From positions 1-64,000 of the forward strand of contig JAIOKI010000004.1 in NCBI GenBank assembly GCA_028335825.1: a stretch of 64,000 nt of DNA, written 5' to 3'. The translations under genes were made by a program, and so were the position numbers. Positions 36,261-48,315 of the stretch are shown piece by piece. The notes under the pieces were generated by a model, which searched no databases, was not told the DNA's origin, and was given only the letters and a program-made list of their open reading frames with translations. The stretch comes from Nosema muscidifuracis (taxonomy: Eukaryota; Microsporidia; Nosematidae). The first letter of the stretch is position 1; the number at the start of each line of letters is the position of its first letter.

Positions 36261-39020
36261 CTAAATAGTTTAGTGTAATTATTTATATTGAATACTTAAA
36301 TAAATAAATCTGATTTTAAATAATAATTTATATATTTTTATAGTCCCATTAAACTTATTCAATATCATTACTACTCTTATATGAATATTTTCACCCCTTT
36401 TATTCTGCATTCTAGTATCATTGTAGTCTTTTTTCTAGATAAATGAACCCTTTATTTACATGCTGATTGATAGTGTATGTAATATTTAATAAAGATCTAT
36501 TAGTTGGAATCATTTAGTTCTTTATATTTATATAATTATTCAATGATATAGAATGATAATTAGATTTGAGTTTAATATATTTTCATACTCTAATCTCAAT
36601 GATTCACAAATTTTATTTTTAAGTACTTATATCTAATATGTATTTTTAGTAATTTATTAAAATCTTAACAGATTTCTGTGTTAGTAGACTATTCTTTTAT
36701 ATTTATTTCTAGTCCTACTATATTAAATAATTTCTTTCTATTACAATATCTTTAGAAGTTCATCTATTTTTATAAAATGAGGTTATATAATAATCTTGTT
36801 CTATCATAATTTGAGTAGATTACATTAAGTTTTTTACTTATTTAATAAATTTCTATATTTATTTTATTATTTTATTAATGTAAGTTTTATATTAAGTAGT
36901 TCATCTTTAATAATTTGTTATTCTATTACTTATATATGTATACCCTATTAAAAGTTATATTGGTAAGTGATTGATATTCGGGGTCTTACACACATAATAC
37001 TGAGTATTCTTACACGATATTTTACAATATATATGTAGTATATTTAGACATGCAAATAATTGATCTAAATACTTTGCTAGTCAAGTAAATCTCTTTTAGT
37101 ATCAAATACGTTATTCATTTATCACCTTCAATCTCATTGTATCAATCTCTATACTCTTTCACAATATTATATAAATCATTATGTCTTGATAAACAGAATA
37201 ATAATTTAACTTATTCCTATGCTAATCAATTTAGAAGTCAAGTTATTATAATCTTAAATTTATCTTCTTAAAATAACAAATGTATCTTTTTTTAATTAAT
37301 TGATATTCTAATCATAATTAATAGTTTCTTTAATTTTCTATGAGTTTATGTCTTATGCCTTGTTCCTTTTCTAGTTTTCTTAGATATATCTATTTATTTG
37401 TTTTTAATATAATTTGAATTTAATGTTGTAAATTACTATTTGCTTATATGAATAATATTATTATTGTAAATTTTTAAATTTATAATATTTTTCAATTTTT
37501 TTATTTGTTGTGTATTTAGCTCTGATTATTTTTTCAACTATATTGTCTATCCTAAAATCATTTCTTGATAAATTATTTGAATTATATCCTATATATAAAG
37601 ATTTTGTAAAAAATGTTGAAAATTAAATTTAGTGAATTTTGGTCAATCCGTACTTTACTTTATTAAGTTTATTTTTTTCTTGTTATTTCTACATCTTCTA
37701 TCTCTTTATGATTTATTTCAGTCATACTTGTCTAACTATATATTTATATTCTATTATCTAATTATGATTTCTTTCTTTTTTGATGAATAACTTTTATTAT
37801 ATTATTCAATAAATATCTTTAAAATTGTTAGATTATATTTATGTTTTTTAATTCAAGAATATGCTTTCATCTACTCAATATTTCTATCAGTCAAAAAATA
37901 TCTTTGAGAATTCTTAGACCTTTATCTCATTGAATAATCTAGTTCATGATATGTAAGCATTTTATAAATTTTAGTTTCTTTTACCTATCTTTATGAGATT
38001 ATAAAAGTATCACTTGTAAATATTAATCATTTTATTTTTCATTATTATATATGTTTAAATTTATAATTTCATAATAATATTTTGATCAAATGGTATTTTA
38101 TGAATGAGTTACAATGATATATCAAATATATGCATTTTTCTAAAATCATAATAATTTGTCATAATTGTCAGTACATATTTATTTCAGTATCATTGAAAAA
38201 CTTCTTATCTAATTTTATAAATATTCTTATGAAAATATAAAAATATAATTTTATGATTTCAATATATTATCAGTTTTTAATTCTAATTTATAGTCTCAAT
38301 ATTTGTATCATGAAGTTATTCTATCTGTTATTTCTACAAAGTAAGTATAAAAATATTGAAGAAGTATTCATTCTTCTCATAAATATAGAATTTTGATTTA
38401 AAATTATGTAGTTGATGTTTCTAATCTTATTTATAGGTTATATTAAATTAACTAGAATTAATATAATTATTACTCAACAAATAAATATTATTCTTTCTCA
38501 ATAAACAATATAATTGAAATAAATATATTCATGTATGATAAGACAAGTATTTTGTTTCATAGACTTTATTTAAAAGTATTCATATACATTGTAATAGATC
38601 ATCTATAGTTAATGAATAAAAGATTTAGTTCTATTAGAAAATTGAAGAGGTAATTTTTGAGATGTAAGAAATATCTCTAAAGTATTAAGAAAAAATGACA
38701 CTAATAAAATAACTTATATCAATATATTTATAATCTTCTTGATAAATAAATTTATTAATTTTTATTGATATCTTAAATGTATAATTATATAAATTCTTAT
38801 AATATTATTATTAAGTTGTTTTATATTGTATTCTTAAAATCTTATTAAATATCTTGTTATTTTAGTCTTAAAAGATATATACTCATATTATTTATAACAT
38901 ATAAAGTATTTATTAATTGAATAAATGATCATTAATATAATTCATTTATCATATATTATTTTTTTAAATTTCTTTAATGTTAGATATAAATATTTAAAGC
39001 ATTATGTTTTAATTAATATT
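36261..39020. other. Desert, possibly more LINE debris
   Basis: AT-rich and stop-dense. A basic minus-strand peptide run (TRKGTRHKT-like near 37350) would suit the body of the adjacent LINE relic, but no diagnostic motif was seen. Confidence 0.35.
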
Positions 39021-39030
39021 TAATATTTAA

Positions 39031-39225
39031 TTAATTAAATTTGTTTCCAGTTATTAATTTAATTTTATATTTTAATTTAGATAATTTTATATTTGATTAA
39101 TTAAATTTGTTTCCAGTTATTAATTTAATTTTATATTTTAATTTAGATAATTTTATATTTGATTAATTAAATTTGTTTGCAGTTATTAATTTATTTTATA
39201 TTTAAATATTTTTATATTTAATTGA
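39031..39225. repeat. 66-bp tandem repeat, three copies
   Basis: Copies start at 39031, 39097 and 39163. Each begins TTAATTAAATTTGTTTCCAG and then TTATTAATTTAATTTTATAT. The third copy has GCAG for CCAG and degrades at its end. The array sits about 130 bases upstream of the first ATG of the cysteine-rich gene and could be part of its regulatory region or a simple duplication. Confidence 0.9.
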
Positions 39226-39320
39226 TGAATCAGTTTTATTCAAATAATATAAAATAATTACTTTTATTTAATTAATCATAATATTATTTAATAAATGAGT
39301 TACTTTTATTAATTATTCTA

Positions 39321-39932
39321 GTGTATAAATATATCATTACAAGCATCTATAAAATGATACCACCCTTATTACAATCTAAAGATCCACATATTTCATATGA
39401 GATCGATTTTTATAATAACAAACATGTTGATTATATAAGATTATACATTGAAAAGATTTCTCATATTAACATTATTATAAATGCAATTTGTAAATCGTCT
39501 TCTGGTAATAATTCTTGTATATCTTCTTTCCCTAAATGTTTAGTAAGAAATACAAAGAAGTTTTGTGTTTGTGATCCTGACTGTGTATCAGATATAATGA
39601 AAGAAATAAATTTTAATACTGACTGTCAATATTTCAATTTAGAAGATCTGTATGATGATAATGAGTATATAAACTGCTGTGGATTGATGTTTCTACCAGA
39701 AGATGATAAGATAAAACAAGTCATACAAAGTCGAAATATTTTAAATTCAAGAATTGATTTTTATAGATCTCTCTATGATACATGCGAAGATGAAGTTTAT
39801 TTTTCTAAACTTCAGTGTGCTAGTGCTGAACTAAGAGATCAATGCTTAAATAAACCTGAATGTATTTTAGATTCATTCGATGGTAAATTTCCGAATGAAT
39901 GTCAAAATGAAGATTTTACAACAAATGGGTGA
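39321..39932 (+). CDS. Cys-rich secreted/surface protein, ectodomain part
   Basis: The frame is open from 39321 (a GTG); the first ATG is at 39354, giving 192 residues from there. No signal peptide or CCC-ATG motif is visible, so the 5' end may be missing or the start misplaced. It carries about 18 cysteines, in blocks such as FPKCLVRNTKKFCVCDPDC, YINCCG, YDTCEDEVYF, LQCASAELRDQC and NKPECIL. These suggest a disulfide-rich extracellular domain. The decayed paralog at 34.4 kb preserves NCC, DQC and KC positions. The frame ends at TGA 39930-39932, and the next frame carries on with the membrane part, so the gene is split near GGGTGA. The family is not recognised. Confidence 0.65.
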   Translation: MYKYIITSIYKMIPPLLQSKDPHISYEIDFYNNKHVDYIRLYIEKISHINIIINAICKSSSGNNSCISSFPKCLVRNTKKFCVCDPDCVSDIMKEINFNTDCQYFNLEDLYDDNEYINCCGLMFLPEDDKIKQVIQSRNILNSRIDFYRSLYDTCEDEVYFSKLQCASAELRDQCLNKPECILDSFDGKFPNECQNEDFTTNG

Positions 39933-40251
39933 TTTCTTTGGTAAGTCTTTAAAAATATTTGAAGATGATAATATGACACATAAAGAATTATTAAACTTAT
40001 TTTCTCAGAAATTTAGAAATAAAAGAGAGATAACTGGTGAATACAATATTTTGAATAATACTCTTAATATAAGTACAAAGAAGAGTGATTATATAAAATC
40101 TTTAACTGTAGTAGTATCTATAATATTTATTATTATACTAGGTTGTATAATGTATTGTACAAAGAATAACAAATACAAATCTTTAAAAATTGGATTTGTT
40201 ACAGTTATTATATCATTATTGATATTTATTTTAGTAGCTAATAATTATTAA
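39880..40251 (+). CDS. Membrane-anchor part of the Cys-rich gene, shifted frame
   Basis: 123 codons open in the +1 frame relative to the upstream cysteine-rich ORF, overlapping it by 53 bases. The overlap itself (MVNFRMNVKMKILQQ) is just the out-of-frame reading of the upstream gene. The real content begins around GDFFGKSLKIFEDDN. It ends with two hydrophobic helices (LTVVVSIIFIIILGCIMYC and IGFVTVIISLLIFILVANNY) around a basic loop (TKNNKYKS), the same ending as the 34.4-kb paralog. It is probably the second half of one gene after a single frame change. No promoter motif supports an independent start. Confidence 0.55.
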   Translation: MVNFRMNVKMKILQQMGDFFGKSLKIFEDDNMTHKELLNLFSQKFRNKREITGEYNILNNTLNISTKKSDYIKSLTVVVSIIFIIILGCIMYCTKNNKYKSLKIGFVTVIISLLIFILVANNY

Positions 40252-41060
40252 AATATTTTGATTTGATATTTATACCCTTATAATAAAAGTCATTTTTTTG
40301 TTATGAGAACAGAAAATCTTTAGATAGTCATTATTAAAATATTTTGAATAATATTAATATTTATCTTACATAGAAATTTAAAATAATAATAAACATGACA
40401 TACTATCAAATCTGTGAATGATTACAAAAAAATAATTATTACTTCGTATTATAACTTTATTAATCACAGAAGTAAGATCTTCATATTCAACCATTTAAAT
40501 TTTATTTTATATCATGTATAGCTTCAGAAATTACTTTCTTTTTTAAAGATGTTCAATGGAAAAATATCTAACTAAAAACAAAAAATCTATCATTTCGAAT
40601 TTCTAACACTCATAAGATAATCTTCATATTGATACATAAATCTATTTTTTTTCAAAATAATCTTATTAATAATGAAATATTAGAACATTTATTTCACTTT
40701 TTTTATAACCAATCTATACTCAGATTGTAAGAGGACATTTTACAACACTTTAAATATATTCTAATAATTTGTATATAAAAACTTTACAAATTAATTAAAA
40801 TTTAGTATTTTAATACTTTTTTTAATTAAATTATCTATACAAAATTTACATAATTAAGGTCTACTTTTATAATAATATTTATTAGACAAGAAGTTTTAAA
40901 TTCTTACTGATCATCTCAATACTCTTAAATCATAATGTCTATTCTTTAATAGTCTCTCATTATATAAGAGACATACTGTAATATTTTTACATAAATTTAA
41001 ATATCTTCTCTAATATATATACAAATCTAAAAAGTTTATTAATTTAGACTAACTTCTCTT
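40252..41060. other. Spacer
   Basis: AT-rich, no gene recognised. Confidence 0.45.
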
Positions 41061-41099
41061 GTTATCATTTTAAGTATTTTTTAAGACTGTATTCTTTCT

Positions 41100-42230
41100 C
41101 TATCTACCTTATTTATATTTAACTATTTCTATTGTCATATAGATTAGTCTAATATGATGACTAATATTATACTTTTCTATAAACAAACTCTTATTACTTT
41201 TAATATACTTTCTTTTTTCTTATCCTATTCATGTTTACTTTTCTATAATTTATAAACTCTATTCCATTATCTGTAATTTTTTCTCTTGAATACATAAATG
41301 ATTAAGAATTCTACTATTTCTGATGTTTTTTTAATTTTTAATATCTATCCCATTATCTTCTAGAGATGATATCAATGTCTCTATAATACCCTCTTCTCTA
41401 AAATCAATAAGATTCACTCCAATTTCTTCATACACATCATTCGTTTTTTGAGTATACTTTTGATACATTACACTCTTTCTAATCTTAATTTCGATCTATT
41501 CTTTCATACCTGGTCAATAATTATTTTTTTCTAGCTTAATATTCTGAGGTCTTTTATCTATGACTTACATCAATTTACTTCTTTTATTATATCCAATATT
41601 TTTTCATTGTTTTTTTGAATATAATCATGATTATTTAATGATACTTTAATTAAGTATTCTCTTATAAAATTCTTTATTTTCTATATTCTTTTAATTTAAA
41701 AAGACAATAGAAATATAAATTTAGATTATTATAATACAAATCTTAGAATAGTTATAAAAATAAGATTTCATTTAATAATATAATTTAGTCATTCATTAAT
41801 TTACTTTATTAAGAAATAAAAATATTAAAGAAACACTTTATTGATATAATAAATATTCTTCAAATACAACTCTGATATTATCATAATACTATTTAATTCC
41901 ATATAATAATATTTTATGAATATCTTTATAATTTCTTAAACTAACTCTATTATATCATCATATATAAATAAAATCATCAATTCTAAACATTATAAATATT
42001 TTATTCTTTTCAATTTATATAAATAATTAATTATATTAATACTATGATAATTTTATGTCATCTTCATATACTTATAAAGTCATATCTTTATTAAATATAA
42101 TAAAATATTCTGTATCTCAGATTATAAATATTTTGTCTATCTACTAATATTATATATATAATCTCTCTCTACTCTATTAAAATTATAAATTCTACCCATC
42201 TCTCAAGTCAAAAATAATGATTATCCATAT
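41100..42230 (-). mobile_element. Ty3/gypsy-type retroelement fossil (RT, integrase)
   Basis: Minus-strand peptides include an integrase core signature (TDNGIEFIN, near 41260-41290, preceded by TSEIVEFL) and, at higher coordinates, reverse-transcriptase-like pieces (DLRDG near 42210 and an IDDF box near 41970). The order RT then integrase on the minus strand suits Ty3/gypsy. The spacing between them is too short for a full RNase H, so the copy is internally shortened. It is heavily broken (more than ten interruptions), old, and without recognisable terminal repeats. Confidence 0.55.
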
Positions 42231-45228
42231 ATATTAGAGAATAATACAAGTAAGAAGATTGAATAAATTTAGAAATATTTTTATTATTTATGTATATAAT
42301 CATAATTTTAATAAGACTGTAAATCTTTATGAAAATAATTATTATATAATCTTACACATCTTAGTATAAAAATATATAATAATTATTGTATGTGAAATTG
42401 ACCAATCATATTTGATGAGACAATTTTACTTAATGGAGGTAAATACAACTATATATATAATACATAATATAATATAAGAAATAATATTGTATTTATTTCA
42501 ATTGTTAAATCTTTATAACATAAATATTTAAATATACCATTACATTTAATTCTTGATTCTAGAAGAAGATATAAATAGTAACATTTTTAATTATTCATAT
42601 AAATGGGTCATTTAATTGAAATATTATTAATATATAAAAATAACCATTAATCACTAGAATAAAACATTGATTATATAACTCTATATTGAAGATTTATTCA
42701 ATTATTTATAAATAATATATTTACAAAAATATTCATATTTCAACATGTATAATAAGAAGATAATATTATATTCTGTTTAAGAATGATAGTATTGGTAAAC
42801 TTTATTATTTTATAAATATCATTAATATATTACTTATCTCACACTAAACATAACAAGAATAAGGAAAGTATACTCTTACTTAATATGTAATAATATGAAG
42901 ATTCAGAAAATTCTTAATATATTTTAATTATCTTAATTTTATGTAAAAAGTATTTATTTATCATATATATAATTATTATCTAGGGATTAAAATATTTAAA
43001 AATAATATTTAAAGATGACGTGTTTTCATAGTATATTCTCTCCTTCAAAAAAAAATATAATCAAAGAATAGCTTCTAAATTGTGTAATATGTATTTTTGA
43101 AGTATTTTTTTACAATCACTGAATATGTATCATTAATTAATTTCTTCTGCCTTATTAAACATATATTTCTCTTAATTTTTATTATCTTCTATCATAACAA
43201 AATATATACTTGATTTGTTAATGATATTTTTATTCTAACTTTTTGATTACATAATTTAATTTCAATATTCATTATTTCATTGAGTATTCCTATCATCTCT
43301 GTATTATAATATCTTTTATATCTGTTTATTTATATCTTCTTCTACAGTTCTGTTAATCTTTCAATATCTTCTATATTTATGATGATACGTGACTTAATTT
43401 TCTTTAGAATCATCTGATATTAATGCTTGACAATATTAGTATTGCTTTAATTTATAACAGAAATATTGTATTACATGATAAATAATTATAAATGTGATTA
43501 TATCAAAGCCTTTTACTATTCTTAGATTATATTGTTTACACTTAATCAATTCTTTAGTTCTTCTATTTATTTCTTCAAATTTAGCATTTCAATCTCTATG
43601 AATGATATCTCTTATCTTCCTTCTAAATCTTACTCATTTCAACTATATTTTCATTCGTGTCGTCAAATGATCTAGATATTACATCTACATGACGATATAT
43701 ACTTTATTGTAATATCTATACAGTTCATTGTTTCTTCTTATCTACAATTTAGTCTTTCTAATATGTTATTATATGAATAATTATAAATTCAATACAAAAT
43801 CAATATATTATATATCACTGTAATTATGCTCTTAGTAATAGTATAGTTCAAGTTTTTTAATTTTCTTGATTATAAACAATCTTTTATATGTCTTAAAATT
43901 GCTTCTTATTCCTTGTTAGATACATCTATTATTAAATTCTTATGTTGTTAATCATTTCATCAAATTCTTATATTTTTAAGTATGACAGTTATCAATATAT
44001 TTACGTTAAAAATAAATTAATCCAATATATTGTCATTTCATTATCATTGTAAGGATTATCTGAGTTTCTTTTACATGTTTTATGATTTATCAATGATTTT
44101 ACTCAAGAAATCATATAACTATAATATTCTATCTTCTCTTCATTGGTCATTAATTTAGTATCAGATAATAAATATAAATACTAATTATTAATTCATCCTT
44201 TACATATAAAACAATTTTTCAATATTTATTTGTAAATTATTCTCTGCAATATAACTATTGATTTCTTGATTCCAATTTGTATTCTATTTTACTAATATAT
44301 TTATAACTGAAAAAATCTTCTTATTTATTAATCTACATAATATTTAATTTATAAAAGTAGTTGAATATGTATTCTCTTCAACTTAATAACATTGATTGTT
44401 ATTCTAATATTTATGTCTTTTAAACACGGGTCTTATAATGAATATAATTTAATTCTCTATATATTTCTTTTTTTCATATGTAAGATACATAACTCTTTTA
44501 TATTCTCAGTATTGATTTCACATAAAAACTATATATTTATTTATCTTTTTTTTATCTGATATATATATAGATTTTTTTGTTCTTTACTTTCTAAATAAAG
44601 TTTCACATTTATTATTTTCTTACAAGAATATTCTTTTTACATATTAGTAAACTTCATCTTTATTAACTTTAAATGGTTTGTGTAACAATGTATACAATTT
44701 AAAGATTTTGATCAATTCACATTATAAAATTTAGATTTTTAAATAAAAGTATATTATCATTCTAACTCTTAATTTAACAAATAAATCTAATTTTTTTATC
44801 CTCTCTATTTGAAATTTCATTTCTTTTTTCTATTAAGTCTTATATAAGTTTTTTTACAGATTCCTATATATGCTTGATTTTTTCTTAACTTCAGTTATTC
44901 TACTGTGTCCTATATCAGTATTCTCAATATCTTCTTTATTTTTAGAAAGACTATTTAAATGAATTTCAATAATTATTTATATCCTGTGAGAATACCCTAA
45001 TTCTATTAAAATACTTATATGATAAATACTCTCTTTGTGAAATATTCTTATAAGTTCTAATTATATGAAATTTCTTAAGCATGTATTATTTTCATTCTAT
45101 CTAACTAACTAAAATTATTTCTATATCAAAATGTATCCTCTCTTCATCAGTATAATGAAATCTGAAAATTATTTTTTCTATACCAAAAATATGATTTATT
45201 TCATGCTACATTTATCAATATTTTATAG
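42231..45228. other. Decayed desert, possible retroelement debris
   Basis: No gene. 42970-43035 contains a diverged version of the telomere-associated block (TTATCTAG..., then AAAGATGACGTGT at 43011-43023). A minus-strand HVDVISRSFDDTNENIVEM near 43630-43700 is peptide-like and could belong to a retroelement, but the family could not be assigned. Confidence 0.35.
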
Positions 45229-45465
45229 TAATATTTCACAATATTTAATTATCTAGAAAATAAAATATTTTTAGATGACGTGTCTTCTCAGAACAATTAT
45301 AGATATATCTAAGAAAAAATTACAAAATATAATTTTTAAATTTAGACATAATAAATATTTATTTCAATTATTATTTAATTTTCTTTATACAGAAAAAGAT
45401 GAGTAAATGACATTAAATATATTGATGTCAAATGATAATTCTGTCTGGAAGAAATATATATAAGA
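45229..45465 (+). repeat. Telomere-associated repeat, internal copy 2
   Basis: Ungapped copy of 3686-3922 with about six differences, in the same orientation but 41.5 kb inward and with no telomere units beside it. The match begins and ends sharply (TAATATTTCACA ... ATATAAGA). It contains TAGATGACGTGT at 45272-45283. Confidence 0.9.
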
Positions 45466-45899
45466 CATTGTTGCAGATAAATATTTTAAATAAATAACCC
45501 TTTAGCTTATAAATCAAAAAAGAATTTAAGGATTATAAATTTATAAGTGTTTGTATCTTTTTTGTATTGAGTGAATATAGCCTCGTTTTGTATCTTTTTT
45601 TACATTTAAAAATACTATTTTTCGCTATTCTATATTCTTCTTTTAATTTAAAATTAGTATTTATTTATATTAAATTTATTATTTCGATCATACGAAAACA
45701 CTGAGGAATTAAATGCCCTTTTTTAATTACATTAGATATCAGAATAGAACATTAAAATGCATACACTCTACAAATAGCAGAAATTGTAGTCTTAAATGAA
45801 GACAAAGAATTCATTTTAAGAGAATAAGGCGAACAAAAATGTAAAATAAGTTTAATATCTTTATCTTATACACAATAGAGATACTTTTTGTTAAAGTAG

Positions 45900-46080
45900 T
45901 ATAACTATAAATCTTATGATAGAAGTACAACTATGACTTTATTAGCTAATTATTACGCTACACTATATAAGTATAAAATCAGAATTATTTCATTTGTAAT
46001 GGTAACTATTTTTAAGAAGTTATTGCAATTTTTTAAGTTTGACGATCAAAGCGTATTTCAATCGAAATGTTCAAGATGAT
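45900..46080 (+). mobile_element. LINE C-terminal fragment (tentative)
   Basis: A plus-strand frame reads LLANYYATLYKYKIRIISFV and, further on, FDDQSVFQSK. This parallels ILANNCSSLHKYKTRNVSHV and KKVEIYVQSRVLK in the better LINE copy at 62.9-63.1 kb. It lies 0.4 kb beyond the internal telomere-associated repeat. No upstream LINE parts were identified. Confidence 0.45.
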
Positions 46081-46222
46081 ACTGGGAAGCACGACCGAAA
46101 AAAATATCGTATGGTACGAGAAGCAAATAAAACAAAGAGCCTCATATGTTTGGTATAAGACAGTTATAGAATCAATTAATGAAGAGGATTATACATTGAC
46201 TAAGAAATTTGTACCCAAATAA
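46043..46222 (+). other. Short open frame of unknown origin
   Basis: Open for 59 codons between stops, with an ATG at 46067. It reads MFKMILGSTTEKNIVWYEKQ and ends YTLTKKFVPK. Trp, Gly and Arg content is far above the local background, so it is probably a real coding relic. It overlaps the end of the LINE-like fragment in another frame. No promoter motif is present; it may be a fragment of a transposable element. Confidence 0.35.
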
Positions 46223-46606
46223 AAATATTTTTTTTTAAATAAATAGATTTGTTTTTTATATTAGAAATGTAACAAATTAATTTATAGCATTTCCTTATAT
46301 AAAGATAATTGATCTATAGCTTAATAGTAAATTAATATAGAGTCTATATTTATTTTTATATAACGATTTTCTTAGAAATATTTTAATGAGATAGCATGTA
46401 ATTAATAAGAAAAACAAATGTACGTCATACCTTTCAGTAGGTAAAACTAATATATTAAAAATACTATCAAATAAGATTTATATGTATTAATCCTATTCTT
46501 TAATAAAGTTTTAAACATGTATAAAATATTTAAATATTTCAGTTACACTAACAACTGTTTTACGAGGTAGTACAATAAAATTCTATAAAAAAACTAGAAA
46601 GAGATT
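46223..46606. other. Spacer downstream of paralog A
   Basis: AT-rich. The minus strand just past paralog A's stop reads NLFLVFL before another stop, too short to call a membrane anchor. Confidence 0.4.
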
Positions 46607-47563
46607 TTAATTAGAAGTATTTTTACTTTTTCTAGAAAGACTACGTAAATCTTCCATTGGTAACCAATCATAATTAATTTCTCGGTTTCTAGGTGAAAGT
46701 TCAGGTAAATCGTTTGTAATTATGTCTGTATTATCAATTAAATTATCTGCTCCTTCGATCGAAAATTCATTTTCATATTCTAATAACATAATTTCATTAT
46801 CAGCTAAAGTTAATTTACTTCTTCTTAGATAATAAATAATATTTTTATACATTTTTAAACATTCTTGATATGTTTCTGTTGTATATTTTATTATTTCTAA
46901 CATATTTTTACATAATTCCTCAGAAAAAAAGTCGGGTGTTGAATTTTCCATAAAATTACCTTTACCTTTATCTCCAACTTTCAATTTCCAATTATCAATC
47001 TCTTTAATTATGTTAGAAGTTATAATTTTCATATGTTTTAAATTACCGGAATCGATTATCTTTTTTATTTTATTGCAATTTTCATAGATTTCATGGATAT
47101 TAAAACATTCAGTAAAAAACTTGATCATTAATCTGATAGCATATACATCATGAATTTTATTAAATTCATGTAATAAACTTAATTCAGTTGTCTTCTTCAT
47201 TTTTAAATCTAAGCTAAAATTATCATTATATAGATTAAAATGTAGCTTCAAACTATCATTCAAAATCATATCTGAGTTTATTATAGCAAAATGACCATAT
47301 TCATCTTTTTTTTCAGCAGACATCAATATAGAATGATCGGTTAAATCTATAAAATTGTTTTTTATAAATTTTTGTATATTCTCATACTTGAATTGTATAT
47401 AATTACTTGATTTCGGATTTATAGCTATTATCTTAAGATTATGAATAAATTTTTCATCAGCTTCCACATATATTAATGTTTCATCTTTTAATTCGCTATA
47501 TATGCTATATACCTTGTAATCTGGAGTAGTATAAACTAATGATAGTATATTTAAAAATAACAT
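46607..47563 (-). CDS. Paralog A of subtelomeric secreted-protein array (318 aa)
   Basis: The start is placed at ATG 47563, directly after TTACCCCATAATG (CCCC at 47567-47570); an in-frame ATG 16 codons upstream would lie on the wrong side of the promoter. Residues 1-13 (MLFLNILSLVYTT) form a signal peptide. The family domain follows: DYKVYSIYSELKDETLIYVE, then HNLKIIAINP, then YGHFAIINSD, and a helical middle part with FNIHEIYENCNKIKK. The tail is acidic and ends DLRSLSRKSKNTSN. No membrane anchor is present, unlike paralogs B and E, so this copy should be fully secreted. I do not recognise the family. It is closest to paralogs B and C. Confidence 0.8.
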   Translation of the reverse strand: MLFLNILSLVYTTPDYKVYSIYSELKDETLIYVEADEKFIHNLKIIAINPKSSNYIQFKYENIQKFIKNNFIDLTDHSILMSAEKKDEYGHFAIINSDMILNDSLKLHFNLYNDNFSLDLKMKKTTELSLLHEFNKIHDVYAIRLMIKFFTECFNIHEIYENCNKIKKIIDSGNLKHMKIITSNIIKEIDNWKLKVGDKGKGNFMENSTPDFFSEELCKNMLEIIKYTTETYQECLKMYKNIIYYLRRSKLTLADNEIMLLEYENEFSIEGADNLIDNTDIITNDLPELSPRNREINYDWLPMEDLRSLSRKSKNTSN

Positions 47564-47566
47564 TAT

Positions 47567-47573
47567 GGGGTAA
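47567..47573 (-). promoter_or_regulatory. TTACCCC promoter motif of paralog A
   Basis: Minus-strand TTACCCCATAATG; the CCCC block ends three bases before the start codon and is shared almost base for base with paralog C (ATACCCCATAATG). Confidence 0.65.
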
Positions 47574-48315
47574 TAATATTTAATATTTAACCTTAAATGA
47601 AGACAGGTCAAGTTTAATTTAATTAAATATGTTAATTATTAATGAATGATGTAATTTATTTTAATTTACAAAAGAAATATGTAATCTAATTAAATATAGC
47701 GATGAGTGACGTATTTTGTATTATTTTATTAATGAATAAAATATCTGTTTTTTACTTAAATATTTTTAAAATTGTTTGTTTATATGACGAAGTATAATTT
47801 ATTGACATATTAATAATAAATTAAAAACTTAATTATAGTTAAATAGTTGATAAACTTAATATTATACATAAAAATATACTTATTTTTATTTAATAGTGAA
47901 ATTTAGGATAAAGATACAAAAAATTAGATATTAACTTATAATTGAACTTGATTTTATCTTGAAACATGTCAAATATATTTGATGTTATATATTATTGATA
48001 TCTTATGAATCAACCCTATGATAAAAATAAATTAAATTTTTTAATTAATTAAAATATCAATCAACTTAAATTAAGATTTTTGAAAAATTCTAGATAAATC
48101 ATCTTATGATAAAATAAAATAAACTTTAATAATAATCAATTAATTATTAAAAAAAGGTTTATTCTTTATATAAGACCTTATCAAATAAATAGAATTTTTT
48201 TATATACCTATCAGTCCATGAAAATAATATTATTAAAGCAAATCATTACTATTATAAAATATAGACTCTAAAAATGTAATAATCTAAACTAAAACTTACT
48301 TTTGTTAATTAAACT
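47574..48315. other. Spacer between paralogs A and B
   Basis: AT-rich, no gene or element recognised. Confidence 0.5.
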
